Of a stretch of 40,877 bases of DNA, positions 16,374-24,928 are shown in pieces. This DNA is from Cohaesibacter marisflavi. Its GTDB lineage: Bacteria; Pseudomonadota; Alphaproteobacteria; Rhizobiales; Cohaesibacteraceae. The stretch spans positions 1 to 40,877 of the forward strand of contig NZ_FOVR01000020.1 of the NCBI RefSeq assembly GCF_900115225.1, in the 5' to 3' direction. The position numbers were made by a program, and so were the translations under genes. The stretch's first letter is position 1. Every line of letters starts with the position of its first letter. The notes beneath the pieces are model-generated. The model was given only the letters and a program-made list of their open reading frames with translations, was not told where the DNA came from and ran no database searches.

Positions 16374-16403
16374 CAAAAAGAGGGCAACCACCTGCCGCCC
16401 TCT
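16374..16403 (-). terminator. Rho-independent terminator of glnA
   Basis: On the minus strand AGAGGGC (16403-16397) and GCCCTCT (16385-16379) form a GC-rich 7-bp stem with an 11-nt loop, followed by TTTTT. It is 30 bp after the glnA stop codon. Confidence 0.88.
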
Positions 16404-16432
16404 CGACTAATATCAACATAAGGAATGTTAGA

Positions 16433-17842
16433 TTAGCAGCTGTAATACATAGCGAATTCAACTGGGTGCGGTGTGTGTTCGAACAGCTCGATTTCTTCCA
16501 TTTTCAGCTCGATGTAGCCTTCGATCTGACCTTTGGTGAAGACGTCGCCAGCAAGCAGGAACTCGTGGTCAGCTTTCAGGCAATCGATGGCTTCACGCAG
16601 GGAACCACAAACGGTCGGAATGCCTTCGAGTTCTTCAGCAGGCAGATCGTAGAGGTTCTTGTCCATTGCATCGCCCGGATGGATCTTGTTCCTGATGCCG
16701 TCAAGGCCAGCCATCAGCAGAGCAGAGAAGCAGAGGTACGGATTAGCGGACGGATCCGGGAAGCGAGCTTCAACGCGTTTTGCCTTTGGAGATTCGGTCC
16801 AAGGAATACGGATGCAGCCGGAACGGTTGCTAGCAGAATATGCGCGTAAAACAGGGGCCTCGAAGCCAGGGATCAGACGCTTGTAGGAGTTGGTGGACGG
16901 GTTGGTGAAGGCGTTCAGGGTCTTGGCGTGCTTCAGGATACCTCCGATGAAGTGAAGGGCTTCCTGAGACAGGTCAGCATATTTGTCGCCAGCGAAGAGG
17001 GGTTTGCCGTCTTTCCAAATGGACATGTTGCAGTGCATGCCGGAACCACTGTCCCCATAGATTGGTTTAGGCATGAAAGTGGCGGTTTTACCGTATGCCT
17101 GAGCTACGTTGTGGATGACGTATTTGTATTTCTGTTGTTCGTCAGCCTGTTTGGTCAGGGGGCCGAAGATCATACCGAGTTCGTGCTGGCAGGACGCCAC
17201 TTCGTGATGATGTTTATCAACTTTCATGCCGATGCTCTTCATGGTGGAGAGCATTTCAGAACGGATGTCCTGCGCATAGTCGGTAGGGTTGACGGGGAAA
17301 TAGCCGCCTTTAACACCCGGACGATGGCCGGTGTTGCCGGTTTCGTATTCGGTGTCGCTGTTCCATGCGGCATCGATTGCGTCGACTTCAAAAGAAACCT
17401 TGTTCATGGTGTTGGCATAACGAACATCGTCGAAGATGAAGAATTCTGCTTCTGGGCCCCAGTAGGAGACGTCGCCGGCACCGGAAGATTTCAGATAAGC
17501 TTCAGCTTTTTCTGCGGTGCCGCGCGGGTCGCGCTCATAAGGCAGGCCGGTGCCTGGCTCAACGACGGAGCAATGTACGCAGAGGGTTTTTTCTGTATAG
17601 AACGGATCAATGTAAACGCTGTCGCAGTCCGGCATCAGTTTCATGTCGGAAGATTCAATCGATTTCCAGCCCGCGATAGAGGAACCGTCAAACATGAGGC
17701 CTTCTTCGAGGAAGTCTTCATCTACCTGGTCTTCCATAACGGTGACGTGCTGCAGCTTGCCACGCGGGTCGGTGAAGCGAATATCAACATACTTGATTTC
17801 TTCATCTGCGATCATCTTCACAATTTCAGCTGGTGTGTTCAT
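16433..17842 (-). CDS. glnA: Glutamine synthetase type I
   Basis: The protein has 469 residues, the usual GS-I length. The beta-grasp domain starts with [19 protein letters not shown], followed by [11 protein letters not shown] (the Asp-rich loop), the metal site [12 protein letters not shown], the ATP/ammonia region [17 protein letters not shown] and the adenylylation tyrosine in [10 protein letters not shown]. GlnA makes glutamine from glutamate, ammonia and ATP in the cytoplasm, and is shut down by adenylylation of that Tyr. It follows glnB by 96 nt on the same strand, the common alphaproteobacterial glnBA operon. An AAAGGA site precedes the ATG, and a terminator follows. Confidence 0.98.
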   Translation of the reverse strand: MNTPAEIVKMIADEEIKYVDIRFTDPRGKLQHVTVMEDQVDEDFLEEGLMFDGSSIAGWKSIESSDMKLMPDCDSVYIDPFYTEKTLCVHCSVVEPGTGLPYERDPRGTAEKAEAYLKSSGAGDVSYWGPEAEFFIFDDVRYANTMNKVSFEVDAIDAAWNSDTEYETGNTGHRPGVKGGYFPVNPTDYAQDIRSEMLSTMKSIGMKVDKHHHEVASCQHELGMIFGPLTKQADEQQKYKYVIHNVAQAYGKTATFMPKPIYGDSGSGMHCNMSIWKDGKPLFAGDKYADLSQEALHFIGGILKHAKTLNAFTNPSTNSYKRLIPGFEAPVLRAYSASNRSGCIRIPWTESPKAKRVEARFPDPSANPYLCFSALLMAGLDGIRNKIHPGDAMDKNLYDLPAEELEGIPTVCGSLREAIDCLKADHEFLLAGDVFTKGQIEGYIELKMEEIELFEHTPHPVEFAMYYSC

Positions 17843-17938
17843 TCCGGTGTCCTTTGTTCTTGAGCGCTTGGATTGGTCGACCAGGGTTTCGGTAAGCTTT
17901 CTGTTTTCAACACACTGATCGAGAGATATGCTAATATT

Positions 17939-18316
<378 letters not shown>

Positions 18317-18374
18317 TTAATCACATTGCACATTTTGTGGTCAGTTCAATCCATAATATGTGCATAACTGGTAA

Positions 18375-18827
18375 TCAAACTGCTGTTAAATGTGCGGGTA
18401 GCTGCGTTCTGCCGCAGTAAAGGGTCTCCGGTCGCAAATCCAGAATGGGAGTGCCCGTTGGACACTTCAGTCTTCCAGATACGTGAATGAGGTTCTTTTC
18501 GATCTTTCGGACAAGTCCTAACCCGATTCCAATCGGGTTAGGACGGTCAAGTGTGCAAGTTGCAAAAACGCCGAGTTCCTCTGCATCGTCCGGCGGATTA
18601 CTTTTCAGAACGCTGCGATTTGCCTCTCGAAGCCAGTATAGAATTGTCAGCTCGCTGATTGTCTCGAGGCCAATGCAGCCATCAAAATAGACTGCATCCA
18701 GTTCAAGGACATAGTTGCGATCGTAATCTCGATAAGAGCATGAAGTGGTGTCCATCGGGCAACAATCTGTTGTCCAGATCGTGCCAATCGGCACCAACTC
18801 ATAGGGGTGAGGTTGGCAATAAAACAT
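18375..18827 (-). CDS. TrmO-like (TsaA/UPF0066) SAM-binding protein
   Basis: The protein has 150 residues. The TsaA/UPF0066 signature is near the C-terminus: RPNPIGIGLGLVRKIE, VSGRLKCPTGTPILDLRPE. The N-terminus (ELVPIGTIWT) is the usual opening strand. Family members such as E. coli TrmO methylate t6A37 in tRNA-Thr with SAM; the present protein is shorter than E. coli TrmO (about 235), carrying only the core domain, so the substrate may differ. A good AAAGGAA site precedes the ATG at 18827. Confidence 0.75.
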   Translation of the reverse strand: MFYCQPHPYELVPIGTIWTTDCCPMDTTSCSYRDYDRNYVLELDAVYFDGCIGLETISELTILYWLREANRSVLKSNPPDDAEELGVFATCTLDRPNPIGIGLGLVRKIEKNLIHVSGRLKCPTGTPILDLRPETLYCGRTQLPAHLTAV

Positions 18828-18901
18828 GGTGAAGTTCCTTTGTCGGTTTTGTGGAGCGGCCTAATCCGGCTAGAAGAAAGGTTTTCTGATGGCCGTGAAG
18901 C

Positions 18902-18918
18902 TTTTTTTGGGGGGGGGG
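18902..18918. repeat. Homopolymer tract T7-G10
   Basis: Seven T then ten G lie between the EamA gene end (18930) and the TrmO-like gene start. Such tracts slip in replication and are also prone to sequencing error. It is intergenic, so a phase-variation effect on protein frame is not expected. Confidence 0.85.
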
Positions 18919-18929
18919 CAAAGCGGATA

Positions 18930-19823
18930 TCAGGCAGCTCGATTGCGCCGATCTGTCATTACCGCCTGATAGTTGGAGAAGAGAATAATAGCTCCGCCCA
19001 GCAGCACCCAGACATCGATGAACTCGCCATAGGCGTAGTAGCCAACAATGGCTGCCATTGGCACTCGGAGGAAGTCGATGGGGATGACAACCGACGCATC
19101 CAGTATTCTCAGGGCCTGAGCCTGACAGAAATGTGCACTCAACGCACCGGCTCCTGCCAGTACCATCCAGGGCAAAGTATGCCAGTGAACCGGCTCCCAG
19201 TCAGTTAGAGCGAGCACAAAGCCCAAGGGCAATTGGATCAGGATCATCCAGACAACGATAGCTCCGGCGGAACACTGTTGGGTTAGCTGTTTCACGCAGA
19301 TTAGCGATAGACCATAGCCTGCCGCAGCCAACAGCACGAACACTGACGCAGGATCAACCATGCTGATTCCTGGCCGCACAATAACGAGAACACCGACAAA
19401 GCCTCCGATCGTGGCAAGAAGTCGCGGTCCCGTAAGCCTTTCTCCAAGAATGAGCCAAGCGAAGAAAGCAACCCAGATCGGCATTGTGAATTCTAATGCG
19501 AAGACCGATGCAAGAGGCAAAAATACCACGCCAATCGTCCAGAAATACTGAGCAGTAAAATGCACAATGTTGCGAATGAAATGCAGGCGCAGCATTTTCT
19601 TTTCCCGCACTTCCGGCAACAGCTTTCGAGCCAGAACAAGAATAATAATTAGGCCAACGAGCGCTCGGAAAAACAGCACCTGCTGGATGGAAAGGGAGCT
19701 TGCCAGCTCGCGGGAGCCAATCGACATGCCGATAAAGGAGATCATGCTGAGCGCCATCCAAACTAGTCCGCGGCCAAAGCCTAACTCGTCGTTGGAGACA
19801 AATGACGGTCCAGTAACTTTCAT
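18930..19823 (-). CDS. EamA/DMT-superfamily permease
   Basis: The protein has 297 residues from the ATG at 19823, chosen for its AAGGAA site; an upstream extension to 19964 would run into the rnk end. About ten membrane segments form two EamA repeats: the first near 22-150 (WMALSMISFIGMSIGSREL; FWTIGVVFLPLASVFALEF), the second near 160-285 (FVLLAAAGYGLSLICVKQL; DASVVIPIDFLRVPMAAIVG). The family exports or imports small metabolites; the substrate cannot be predicted. It is co-directional with rnk and glnB-glnA but separated by 82 nt from rnk. Confidence 0.88.
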   Translation of the reverse strand: MKVTGPSFVSNDELGFGRGLVWMALSMISFIGMSIGSRELASSLSIQQVLFFRALVGLIIILVLARKLLPEVREKKMLRLHFIRNIVHFTAQYFWTIGVVFLPLASVFALEFTMPIWVAFFAWLILGERLTGPRLLATIGGFVGVLVIVRPGISMVDPASVFVLLAAAGYGLSLICVKQLTQQCSAGAIVVWMILIQLPLGFVLALTDWEPVHWHTLPWMVLAGAGALSAHFCQAQALRILDASVVIPIDFLRVPMAAIVGYYAYGEFIDVWVLLGGAIILFSNYQAVMTDRRNRAA

Positions 19824-19905
19824 GAGCGTCTGTTCCTTGCTTATTAAATGTTTCTTCAGTTCTTTAGGGGGGTAGGAAGATGCCTTCACATGATGTGCGA
19901 AAGGC

Positions 19906-20313
19906 TCAGGCTTTCTCGACCGGAGGAGTAACTGCTTCAACAACCAACCGTTGGATGCGGCCATCCCGTGTTTGCCAATCCATTGACTGACCCTTGGATA
20001 GGCCTATCAGTGCCACTCCAATGGGTGTCAGAATGGAGAGCCGGTCTAAAGCGATGTCAGCTTTGCCCGGATACACCAGTGTTATCTGGCGGGAAGGGCC
20101 GGAGTTTCCTGAAAAACGCGCATAGGATCCCATTCGGATTACGTCGCTACTGATGGCCTCGTCGGGAACGACGCGTGCTCGGTCGAGTTCGGCATATAGA
20201 ACCTCAACCACGGAAGATATGGTGCTTTCATTCTTTTCGGCCAACAGCATCAGCCGGTTGGCGTCAGTTTGTGTGATCGTAATATCTGGTTTGAGGAAGG
20301 CATCTGTGCTCAT
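19906..20313 (-). CDS. rnk: Rnk-like GreA/GreB C-terminal domain protein
   Basis: The protein has 135 residues. The N-terminal third is a short helical region (TQTDANRLMLLAEK), the rest is the GreA/GreB C-terminal FKBP-like domain (IRMGSYARFSGN, TLVYPGKADIALDRLSIL, and the closing TPIGVALIGLSKGQSMDW). Rnk binds RNA polymerase and acts as a regulator of nucleoside diphosphate kinase in gamma-proteobacteria. The assignment to Rnk rather than a GreA-type factor rests on length and the absence of the Gre coiled coil. GGAG precedes the ATG. Confidence 0.85.
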   Translation of the reverse strand: MSTDAFLKPDITITQTDANRLMLLAEKNESTISSVVEVLYAELDRARVVPDEAISSDVIRMGSYARFSGNSGPSRQITLVYPGKADIALDRLSILTPIGVALIGLSKGQSMDWQTRDGRIQRLVVEAVTPPVEKA

Positions 20314-20718
20314 GGCTACAATTGCTCCATGCCTGCCGCAAATACGGCAAGTATGTAATCCGTTGGTGCGGATCTGAGTGTAAATTTTCAGGTGAAATGT
20401 CGCGTGACCAACGATACTATGAACGCTGGATGGCTTGTTGCCGCTACCCCTCGACCGGGCGCGACGCGTCCGAGTCGGGGGCTACCCGCCTGCGATAAGG
20501 CACATCCGTTTGAGAAAGAGGGTGGAGCAAATGTAGGTCATAAGACCAATGTGGCCTCGGGTACAACCAAAGTCAAGCTGTACGACTGGCAAATTCTTTT
20601 TACAGTGAAATACTGAGAGCAGGGCGGTTTACAACCAAGATTCAATAGTATTTTGAAAGGAAACTAGGCCGTATTGACAAAAGAGGTTTCAAATCAGTTG
20701 ATTTCTGAATGAAGGGCG
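20314..20718. other. Gene-poor stretch between rnk and the IS remnant
   Basis: Apart from the hairpin at 20443-20487 and likely rnk promoter sequence next to 20314, I see no credible gene. A 74-codon plus-strand frame (20392-20616) has no family resemblance or ribosome site. Confidence 0.5.
20443..20487. other. GC-rich hairpin flanked by GCTACCC repeats
   Basis: CCCC-T-CGAC (20447-20455) pairs with GTCGGGGG (20474-20481), enclosing a GC-rich inner hairpin. GCTACCC occurs on both sides, at 20443 and 20481. No known riboswitch or RNA family was recognised. It lies 130 bp before the rnk start on the opposite strand. Confidence 0.5.
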
Positions 20719-21030
20719 CTTTTACCAAGACCTTTATGAGCATTCGGTCTATGTGGGTTTCTGGCGCTGGGCTAAATAAGGCGTCTGGGACGCCATGCTG
20801 GGGACGCTCATCGAGCTCGGTCTAACCGATGACTGGCGACATATGGAAGACAACGCGATCATCCGGCGCCATTCGCAGGCAGCTGATGCAAAGGGGAGTC
20901 TCAAGGAAGGCTTTGGTCGATCGCACGACGGTTTTACGAGCAAGATCCATGCCCGGTTTGGGGCGCCCTCTTGGTTTCCTGCTGACAGGAGGGGAGGCGT
21001 CCGATTACGAGATGTTTACAGCTCTTCTAA
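20719..21030 (+). pseudogene. IS5-type transposase remnant
   Basis: Three in-frame pieces of an IS5-group DDE transposase are readable: FYQDLYEHSVYVGFWRWAK, then a TAA stop, GVWDAM followed by TDDWRHMEDNAIIRRHSQA and GRSHDGFTSKIHA, then a frame shift near 20955 into GRPLGFLLTGGEASDYEMF. The stop, shift and missing ends show a decayed fragment of about 100 codons. Terminal repeats could not be found. It lies between housekeeping genes and the nitrate island, so it marks a likely integration border. Confidence 0.8.
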
Positions 21031-21115
21031 GGTAATTGCTATCACTTCGCGCTAGACAACATAACTGTTGACGCTATCGTGCAGAGATCAGCTCGGGAGA
21101 ATGGCATATACAATA

Positions 21116-21814
21116 TCAGGTCTTACGGTCATCAATCAAGTGATTTGGCTTCGCCAGTATCAGTAAGCTTTTCATGTCATTCAAATGAACTTTGCTACCT
21201 TCAACTTCAACACCGTAAGGTTTGAGCGTGTTAAAAGCACGCGAGAGATTTTCCGGTGTCATACCTAATAAAGAAGCCAGGGTTCTTTTGTCATAGGGTA
21301 ATTCCAATGATCCTGTTTTTCCCTGATCTTTGTCGTAACGAATTAGACGATTAGCTAGCCTTTCAACAGAGGTACGAAGCTTGATGTCCTTCTGGTCTTT
21401 TACAACGCCGCGATAGCAGCTGGCAAGTTCCCCGACAATGGCTCTGGCGAAAGCATCATCCTTTTCGAAAGCTTTACGAATATCTTCGGAGGGAACTAGT
21501 AGGAGTTTTGATCTCTCTGTGGTGCGGGCCGACATCAAATAGACGGCATCCTTTAATACGGCAGCCAAAATAAAAGTGCCGAATGGTTGTACTACTGCCA
21601 TGGTTGCTTCACGACCATTCGAACTGGCGAACAATTCTACTTTCCCTTCAACCACAACATAAAGGAAATCTGCAGGGTCCCCTTCATGGATAAGCGTTAG
21701 CTGCGCTGGAAAGGTTTGCAAGTAGGCAGCTTGCATGAGCTCTTCAAAATTTGGGCCGCTGGTGGTTTCAAACAATTGAAGCTCTCTGACCTGCGGCAGA
21801 TCTGTTGATCTCAT
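21116..21814 (-). CDS. Crp/Fnr-family regulator (NarR-like)
   Basis: The protein has 232 residues. It has an N-terminal beta-roll (LIHEGDPADFLYVVVEGKVELFA, a glycine-rich turn), a long dimer helix and a C-terminal winged helix with LASLLGMTPENLSRAFNTL. No N-terminal cysteine cluster is present, so it is not an Fnr with an iron-sulfur cluster. It is divergent from narK1. In Paracoccus the gene narR takes the same position and activates narKGHJI in response to nitrate/nitrite; sequence and position fit, but the assignment is by context. AAGAGA precedes the ATG. Confidence 0.82.
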   Translation of the reverse strand: MRSTDLPQVRELQLFETTSGPNFEELMQAAYLQTFPAQLTLIHEGDPADFLYVVVEGKVELFASSNGREATMAVVQPFGTFILAAVLKDAVYLMSARTTERSKLLLVPSEDIRKAFEKDDAFARAIVGELASCYRGVVKDQKDIKLRTSVERLANRLIRYDKDQGKTGSLELPYDKRTLASLLGMTPENLSRAFNTLKPYGVEVEGSKVHLNDMKSLLILAKPNHLIDDRKT

Positions 21815-21962
21815 CTGGTGGTCTCTTGATGAAAGTTTGGTCCTTAATTAACATTTTTAGCTCAGCCAGATAGTGCTGACAACCTCGCACCTTGATTATC
21901 CCAATAGTAACACTTGCCAACTGCAAGCAAGGAACTTGTTTCTTCAGCAAAAGCTGAATGGT

Positions 21963-21976
21963 TTGATTTGCATCAA
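21963..21976 (+). promoter_or_regulatory. FNR box upstream of narK1
   Basis: TTGATTTGCATCAA is a perfect TTGAT-N4-ATCAA FNR site. Centred at -41.5 it would give a start near 22011, 56 bp before the narK1 ATG; TAACTT at 22001 is a possible -10. It likely gives low-oxygen control of the whole narK-nar operon. It could also act on the divergent regulator gene. Confidence 0.85.
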
Positions 21977-22066
21977 GTCTTCTATGCGGTCCGGCGCGCC
22001 TAACTTGCTCTCACATAGAAGCTACTGCGCTTTCATAAACATGGTGAACAAGGGGAGGGGTGACCC

Positions 22067-23437
22067 ATGCATGCTCTTGATGGAGTCACTAAGTCTGACC
22101 AATACCGAGCATTGGGTCTCAGCACATTTGCGTTTACGGTATGTTTTGCTGTATGGACCATTTTTTCAATTATTGGTGTTAAGATAAAAGGGGAACTCGG
22201 GCTTTCCGACACGGAATTTGGCCTGCTTGTGGCCACCCCAGTGCTAACCGGCTCGGTGAGTCGTATCTTCCTCGGTGTTTGGACAGAGCAATTTGGTGGT
22301 CGAATTGTATTTCCTTTGCAAATGCTGGTGACGGCGGTAGCCGTATGGTTGCTCACTTCTGTTCACACATTTGAAATCTTTCTGCTCGCAGCGCTTGGAC
22401 TGGGGTTGGCTGGGGGATCATTCATCGTTGGTGTTGCATATGTTTCGCAATGGTTTGAGAAAGAGCATCAAGGGACGGCTCTTGGCATTTTCGGAGCCGG
22501 CAATGTTGGGGCGGCGGTTACGAACTTCGTAGCGCCTTTTCTTGTTGTTGCACTCGGTTGGGAAGGGACAGCCCGTGTTTATGCCATCGTATTGGCAGCT
22601 ACGGGGGTTTTGTTTTTTCTACTGAGTAAAGATGATCCGGCGCAATCTGCTCGCAAGAAGACGGGAGCCAAAGCTGTTTCAGCTGCTGCGCAGCTGGCTC
22701 CGCTCAAAAATATTCAGGTTTGGCGCTTCGCGACTTATTACTTCTTCGTCTTCGGAGGGTTTGTTGCGTTGGCGTCGTTTCTTCCGCGCTATTATGTGGG
22801 GGCTTATAATCTGGAGCTGACAACAGCGGGTATTTTTGCGGGTCTCTATTCGCTTCCTGGTTCTGTATTCCGCGCTCTTGGTGGCTGGATGTCAGACAAG
22901 TGGGGCGCACGCTTTGTCATGTATTTAACGTTCATCGTGTCACTGGTCGCTCTTTTCATCCTGAGCTATCCCCAAACAACATACACGGTATCGGGTATCA
23001 ACGAACCGATCAATTTTCACTTTGGCATCAGTGTGTCCGTGTTCGTTGGGTTAACCGTGGTTCTCGGCTTCATGATGAGCCTTGGCAAAGCCGCTGTCTA
23101 CAAACACATCCCGGTATACTATCCCCACCATGTTGGGGCTGTTGGAGGGCTGGTTGGAATGATTGGTGGGCTTGGTGGTTTCTTTTTGCCAATCGCATTT
23201 GGCGTCCTGCTCGACTTAACAGGCGTTTGGACAGCTCCTTTCATGCTGATGTTTCTCTTGGTCGCAATTTCCTCCGTTTGGATGCACGTCGCAATCCGTA
23301 AAATGGAGAAGCGTCGCCATCCCGCCTTGGAGCAAGAGCTGTATCTCTCAGATACTCCAGATCAGCCGCTGGCCGCACCGAAAGGCAAGGCTGAGCCTTT
23401 CAAGATCCTGGATACCAAGCATCAGTCTGCCGATTAA
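22067..23437 (+). CDS. narK: Nitrate/nitrite transporter, NarK1 type
   Basis: The protein has 456 residues and about 12 membrane segments of the major facilitator superfamily. The nitrate-porter signature is present twice: GLGLAGGSFIVGVAYVSQWF and GFMMSLGKAAVYKHIPVYYP, where glycine-rich helices and the conserved Arg in FRALGG/SRIF line the nitrate path. NarK1-type proteins are thought to bring nitrate in with protons. A strong GGGGAGGGG site precedes the ATG. It is the first gene of the nitrate operon, followed by a second porter. In Paracoccus the two are one fused protein; here they are separate genes. Confidence 0.92.
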   Translation: MHALDGVTKSDQYRALGLSTFAFTVCFAVWTIFSIIGVKIKGELGLSDTEFGLLVATPVLTGSVSRIFLGVWTEQFGGRIVFPLQMLVTAVAVWLLTSVHTFEIFLLAALGLGLAGGSFIVGVAYVSQWFEKEHQGTALGIFGAGNVGAAVTNFVAPFLVVALGWEGTARVYAIVLAATGVLFFLLSKDDPAQSARKKTGAKAVSAAAQLAPLKNIQVWRFATYYFFVFGGFVALASFLPRYYVGAYNLELTTAGIFAGLYSLPGSVFRALGGWMSDKWGARFVMYLTFIVSLVALFILSYPQTTYTVSGINEPINFHFGISVSVFVGLTVVLGFMMSLGKAAVYKHIPVYYPHHVGAVGGLVGMIGGLGGFFLPIAFGVLLDLTGVWTAPFMLMFLLVAISSVWMHVAIRKMEKRRHPALEQELYLSDTPDQPLAAPKGKAEPFKILDTKHQSAD

Positions 23438-23459
23438 ACAAATTCGAAAATACAGTAGT

Positions 23460-23476
23460 TCGCCCTAATCGGGCGA
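23460..23476 (+). other. Short hairpin between narK1 and narK2
   Basis: TCGCCC and GGGCGA enclose a 5-nt loop, 23 bp after the narK1 stop. There is no T-run. It may protect or tune the mRNA between the two porter genes. Confidence 0.45.
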
Positions 23477-23509
23477 CCCATTTGAAACATGCGCTGTAAG
23501 GGGAGGCCC

Positions 23510-24901
23510 ATGGCGATTTCATCGATACATCAAGATCAAGGACACACGCTCAATGACTGGCGGCCAGAGGACAAACAGTTCTGGGAAGAAAGAGGCCGAC
23601 AGATAGCAGCCCGAAACCTCTGGATCTCTATTCCGGCCTTGCTGTTAGCCTTTTCTGTATGGATGGTTTGGAGCGTGGTTGTTGCCAAGTTACCCGCAAT
23701 CGGGTTTGATTACACAACGGACCAATTATTCTGGCTTGCGGCCTTGCCGGGGCTTTCAGGCGCAACACTCCGCATCTTTTATTCGTTCATGGTCCCGATT
23801 TTCGGGGGACGTTTGTGGACCACCTTGTCGACCGCATCATTGTTGCTGCCGGCAATCGGAATTGGTTTCGCCGTTCAAGATCCTGAGACACCGTATTCCA
23901 TATTCTTGATCCTGGCGTTGCTTTGCGGTTTTGGGGGCGGAAACTTTGCCTCGTCCATGGCCAATATTTCCTTTTTCTACCCGAAAAAGGAAAAGGGCAA
24001 CGCCCTGGCGCTGAATGCAGGGCTTGGGAACCTTGGCGTCTCTGTCATGCAGTTCCTTGTCCCTCTAGTCATTTCAACCGCTACATTCACGGTGTTTGTG
24101 GGTGATGCCCAAGTAGCCAGAGATGGCACCCCTCTATGGCTTCAGAATGCAGGCTTTGTCTGGGTGCCCTTTCTAGTCATCTCAACATTAGCCTCCTGGT
24201 TCGGAATGAATGACATTGCTGACGCAAAAGCTTCTTTCAAAGAACAGTCGATTATTTTCAAACGCGCGCATAACTGGATCATGTGCATTCTCTACACCGG
24301 CACATTCGGATCATTTATCGGTTATTCTGCTGGTTTTCCGCTGCTGATGAAGACGCAGTTTCCTGAAGTCGATGCCTTGTCCTATGCGTTCTTGGGGCCA
24401 TTGGTTGGAGCATTGAGCCGTGCAGGTACCGGTTGGATTTCCGACAAATTTGGCGGTGGCCGTGTCACCTTCTGGACGTTTGTCGGCATGACTTTTGCTG
24501 TTGCTGGCGTTCTCTATTTTCTCGCAACAAAGGATCAATCCGGGGCATTTTGGGGATTTTTTGCAGCCTTTATGGCCCTGTTCTTCCTGACTGGTGTGGG
24601 CAACGCATCAACCTTCCAGATGATCCCCACAATCATGCGCAAAGAGGTTGCCCGCCTTATGCCTGAATTGGATCAGGCTGCAGAATTGAAACAGGCAGAG
24701 CGTGAGAGCGCAGCTATCATTGCATTCACGTCCGCCATTGCTGCCTACGGAGCATTCTTCATTCCAAAGGCCTATGGAACATCCATCAGCATGACCGGCG
24801 GCCCGGAGGCTGCTCTGTGGTGCTTTGGTGCCTTTTATGTGCTGTGTGTTCTTATCACGCATGTCTTCTACACCCGCAAGGGCGCCTCGGTTCCTTGTTG
24901 A
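23510..24901 (+). CDS. narK2: Nitrate/nitrite antiporter, NarK2 type
   Basis: The protein has 463 residues from the ATG at 23510, chosen because AAGGGGAGG sits just before it and would lie inside the frame if ATG 23489 were used. It is a major facilitator with 12 segments. Features: FSVWMVWSVVVAKLPAIGF and FWLAALPGLSGATLRIFYSF in the first helices, and GFGGGNFASSMANISFFYP and LFFLTGVGNASTFQMIP as the nitrate signatures. NarK2-type proteins are thought to exchange nitrite out for nitrate in. It is 72 bp after narK1 and 27 bp before narG. Confidence 0.92.
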   Translation: MAISSIHQDQGHTLNDWRPEDKQFWEERGRQIAARNLWISIPALLLAFSVWMVWSVVVAKLPAIGFDYTTDQLFWLAALPGLSGATLRIFYSFMVPIFGGRLWTTLSTASLLLPAIGIGFAVQDPETPYSIFLILALLCGFGGGNFASSMANISFFYPKKEKGNALALNAGLGNLGVSVMQFLVPLVISTATFTVFVGDAQVARDGTPLWLQNAGFVWVPFLVISTLASWFGMNDIADAKASFKEQSIIFKRAHNWIMCILYTGTFGSFIGYSAGFPLLMKTQFPEVDALSYAFLGPLVGALSRAGTGWISDKFGGGRVTFWTFVGMTFAVAGVLYFLATKDQSGAFWGFFAAFMALFFLTGVGNASTFQMIPTIMRKEVARLMPELDQAAELKQAERESAAIIAFTSAIAAYGAFFIPKAYGTSISMTGGPEAALWCFGAFYVLCVLITHVFYTRKGASVPC

Positions 24902-24928
24902 GCCCGGCCGACAGAGAAGGAAAACAAC

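Noticed and set aside
16176-16391. 71-codon minus-strand frame upstream of the importer operon
   Set aside because: No ribosome site or family resemblance, low-complexity composition, and it overlaps the glnA terminator and FNR-type box.
20443-20487. SAM/SAH or other known riboswitch
   Set aside because: No match to the conserved core of the riboswitch families I can recall, and no fitting downstream gene on the plus strand.
20392-20616. 74-codon plus-strand frame before the IS remnant
   Set aside because: It runs through the GC-rich stem and has no start signals or similarity that I can recognise.
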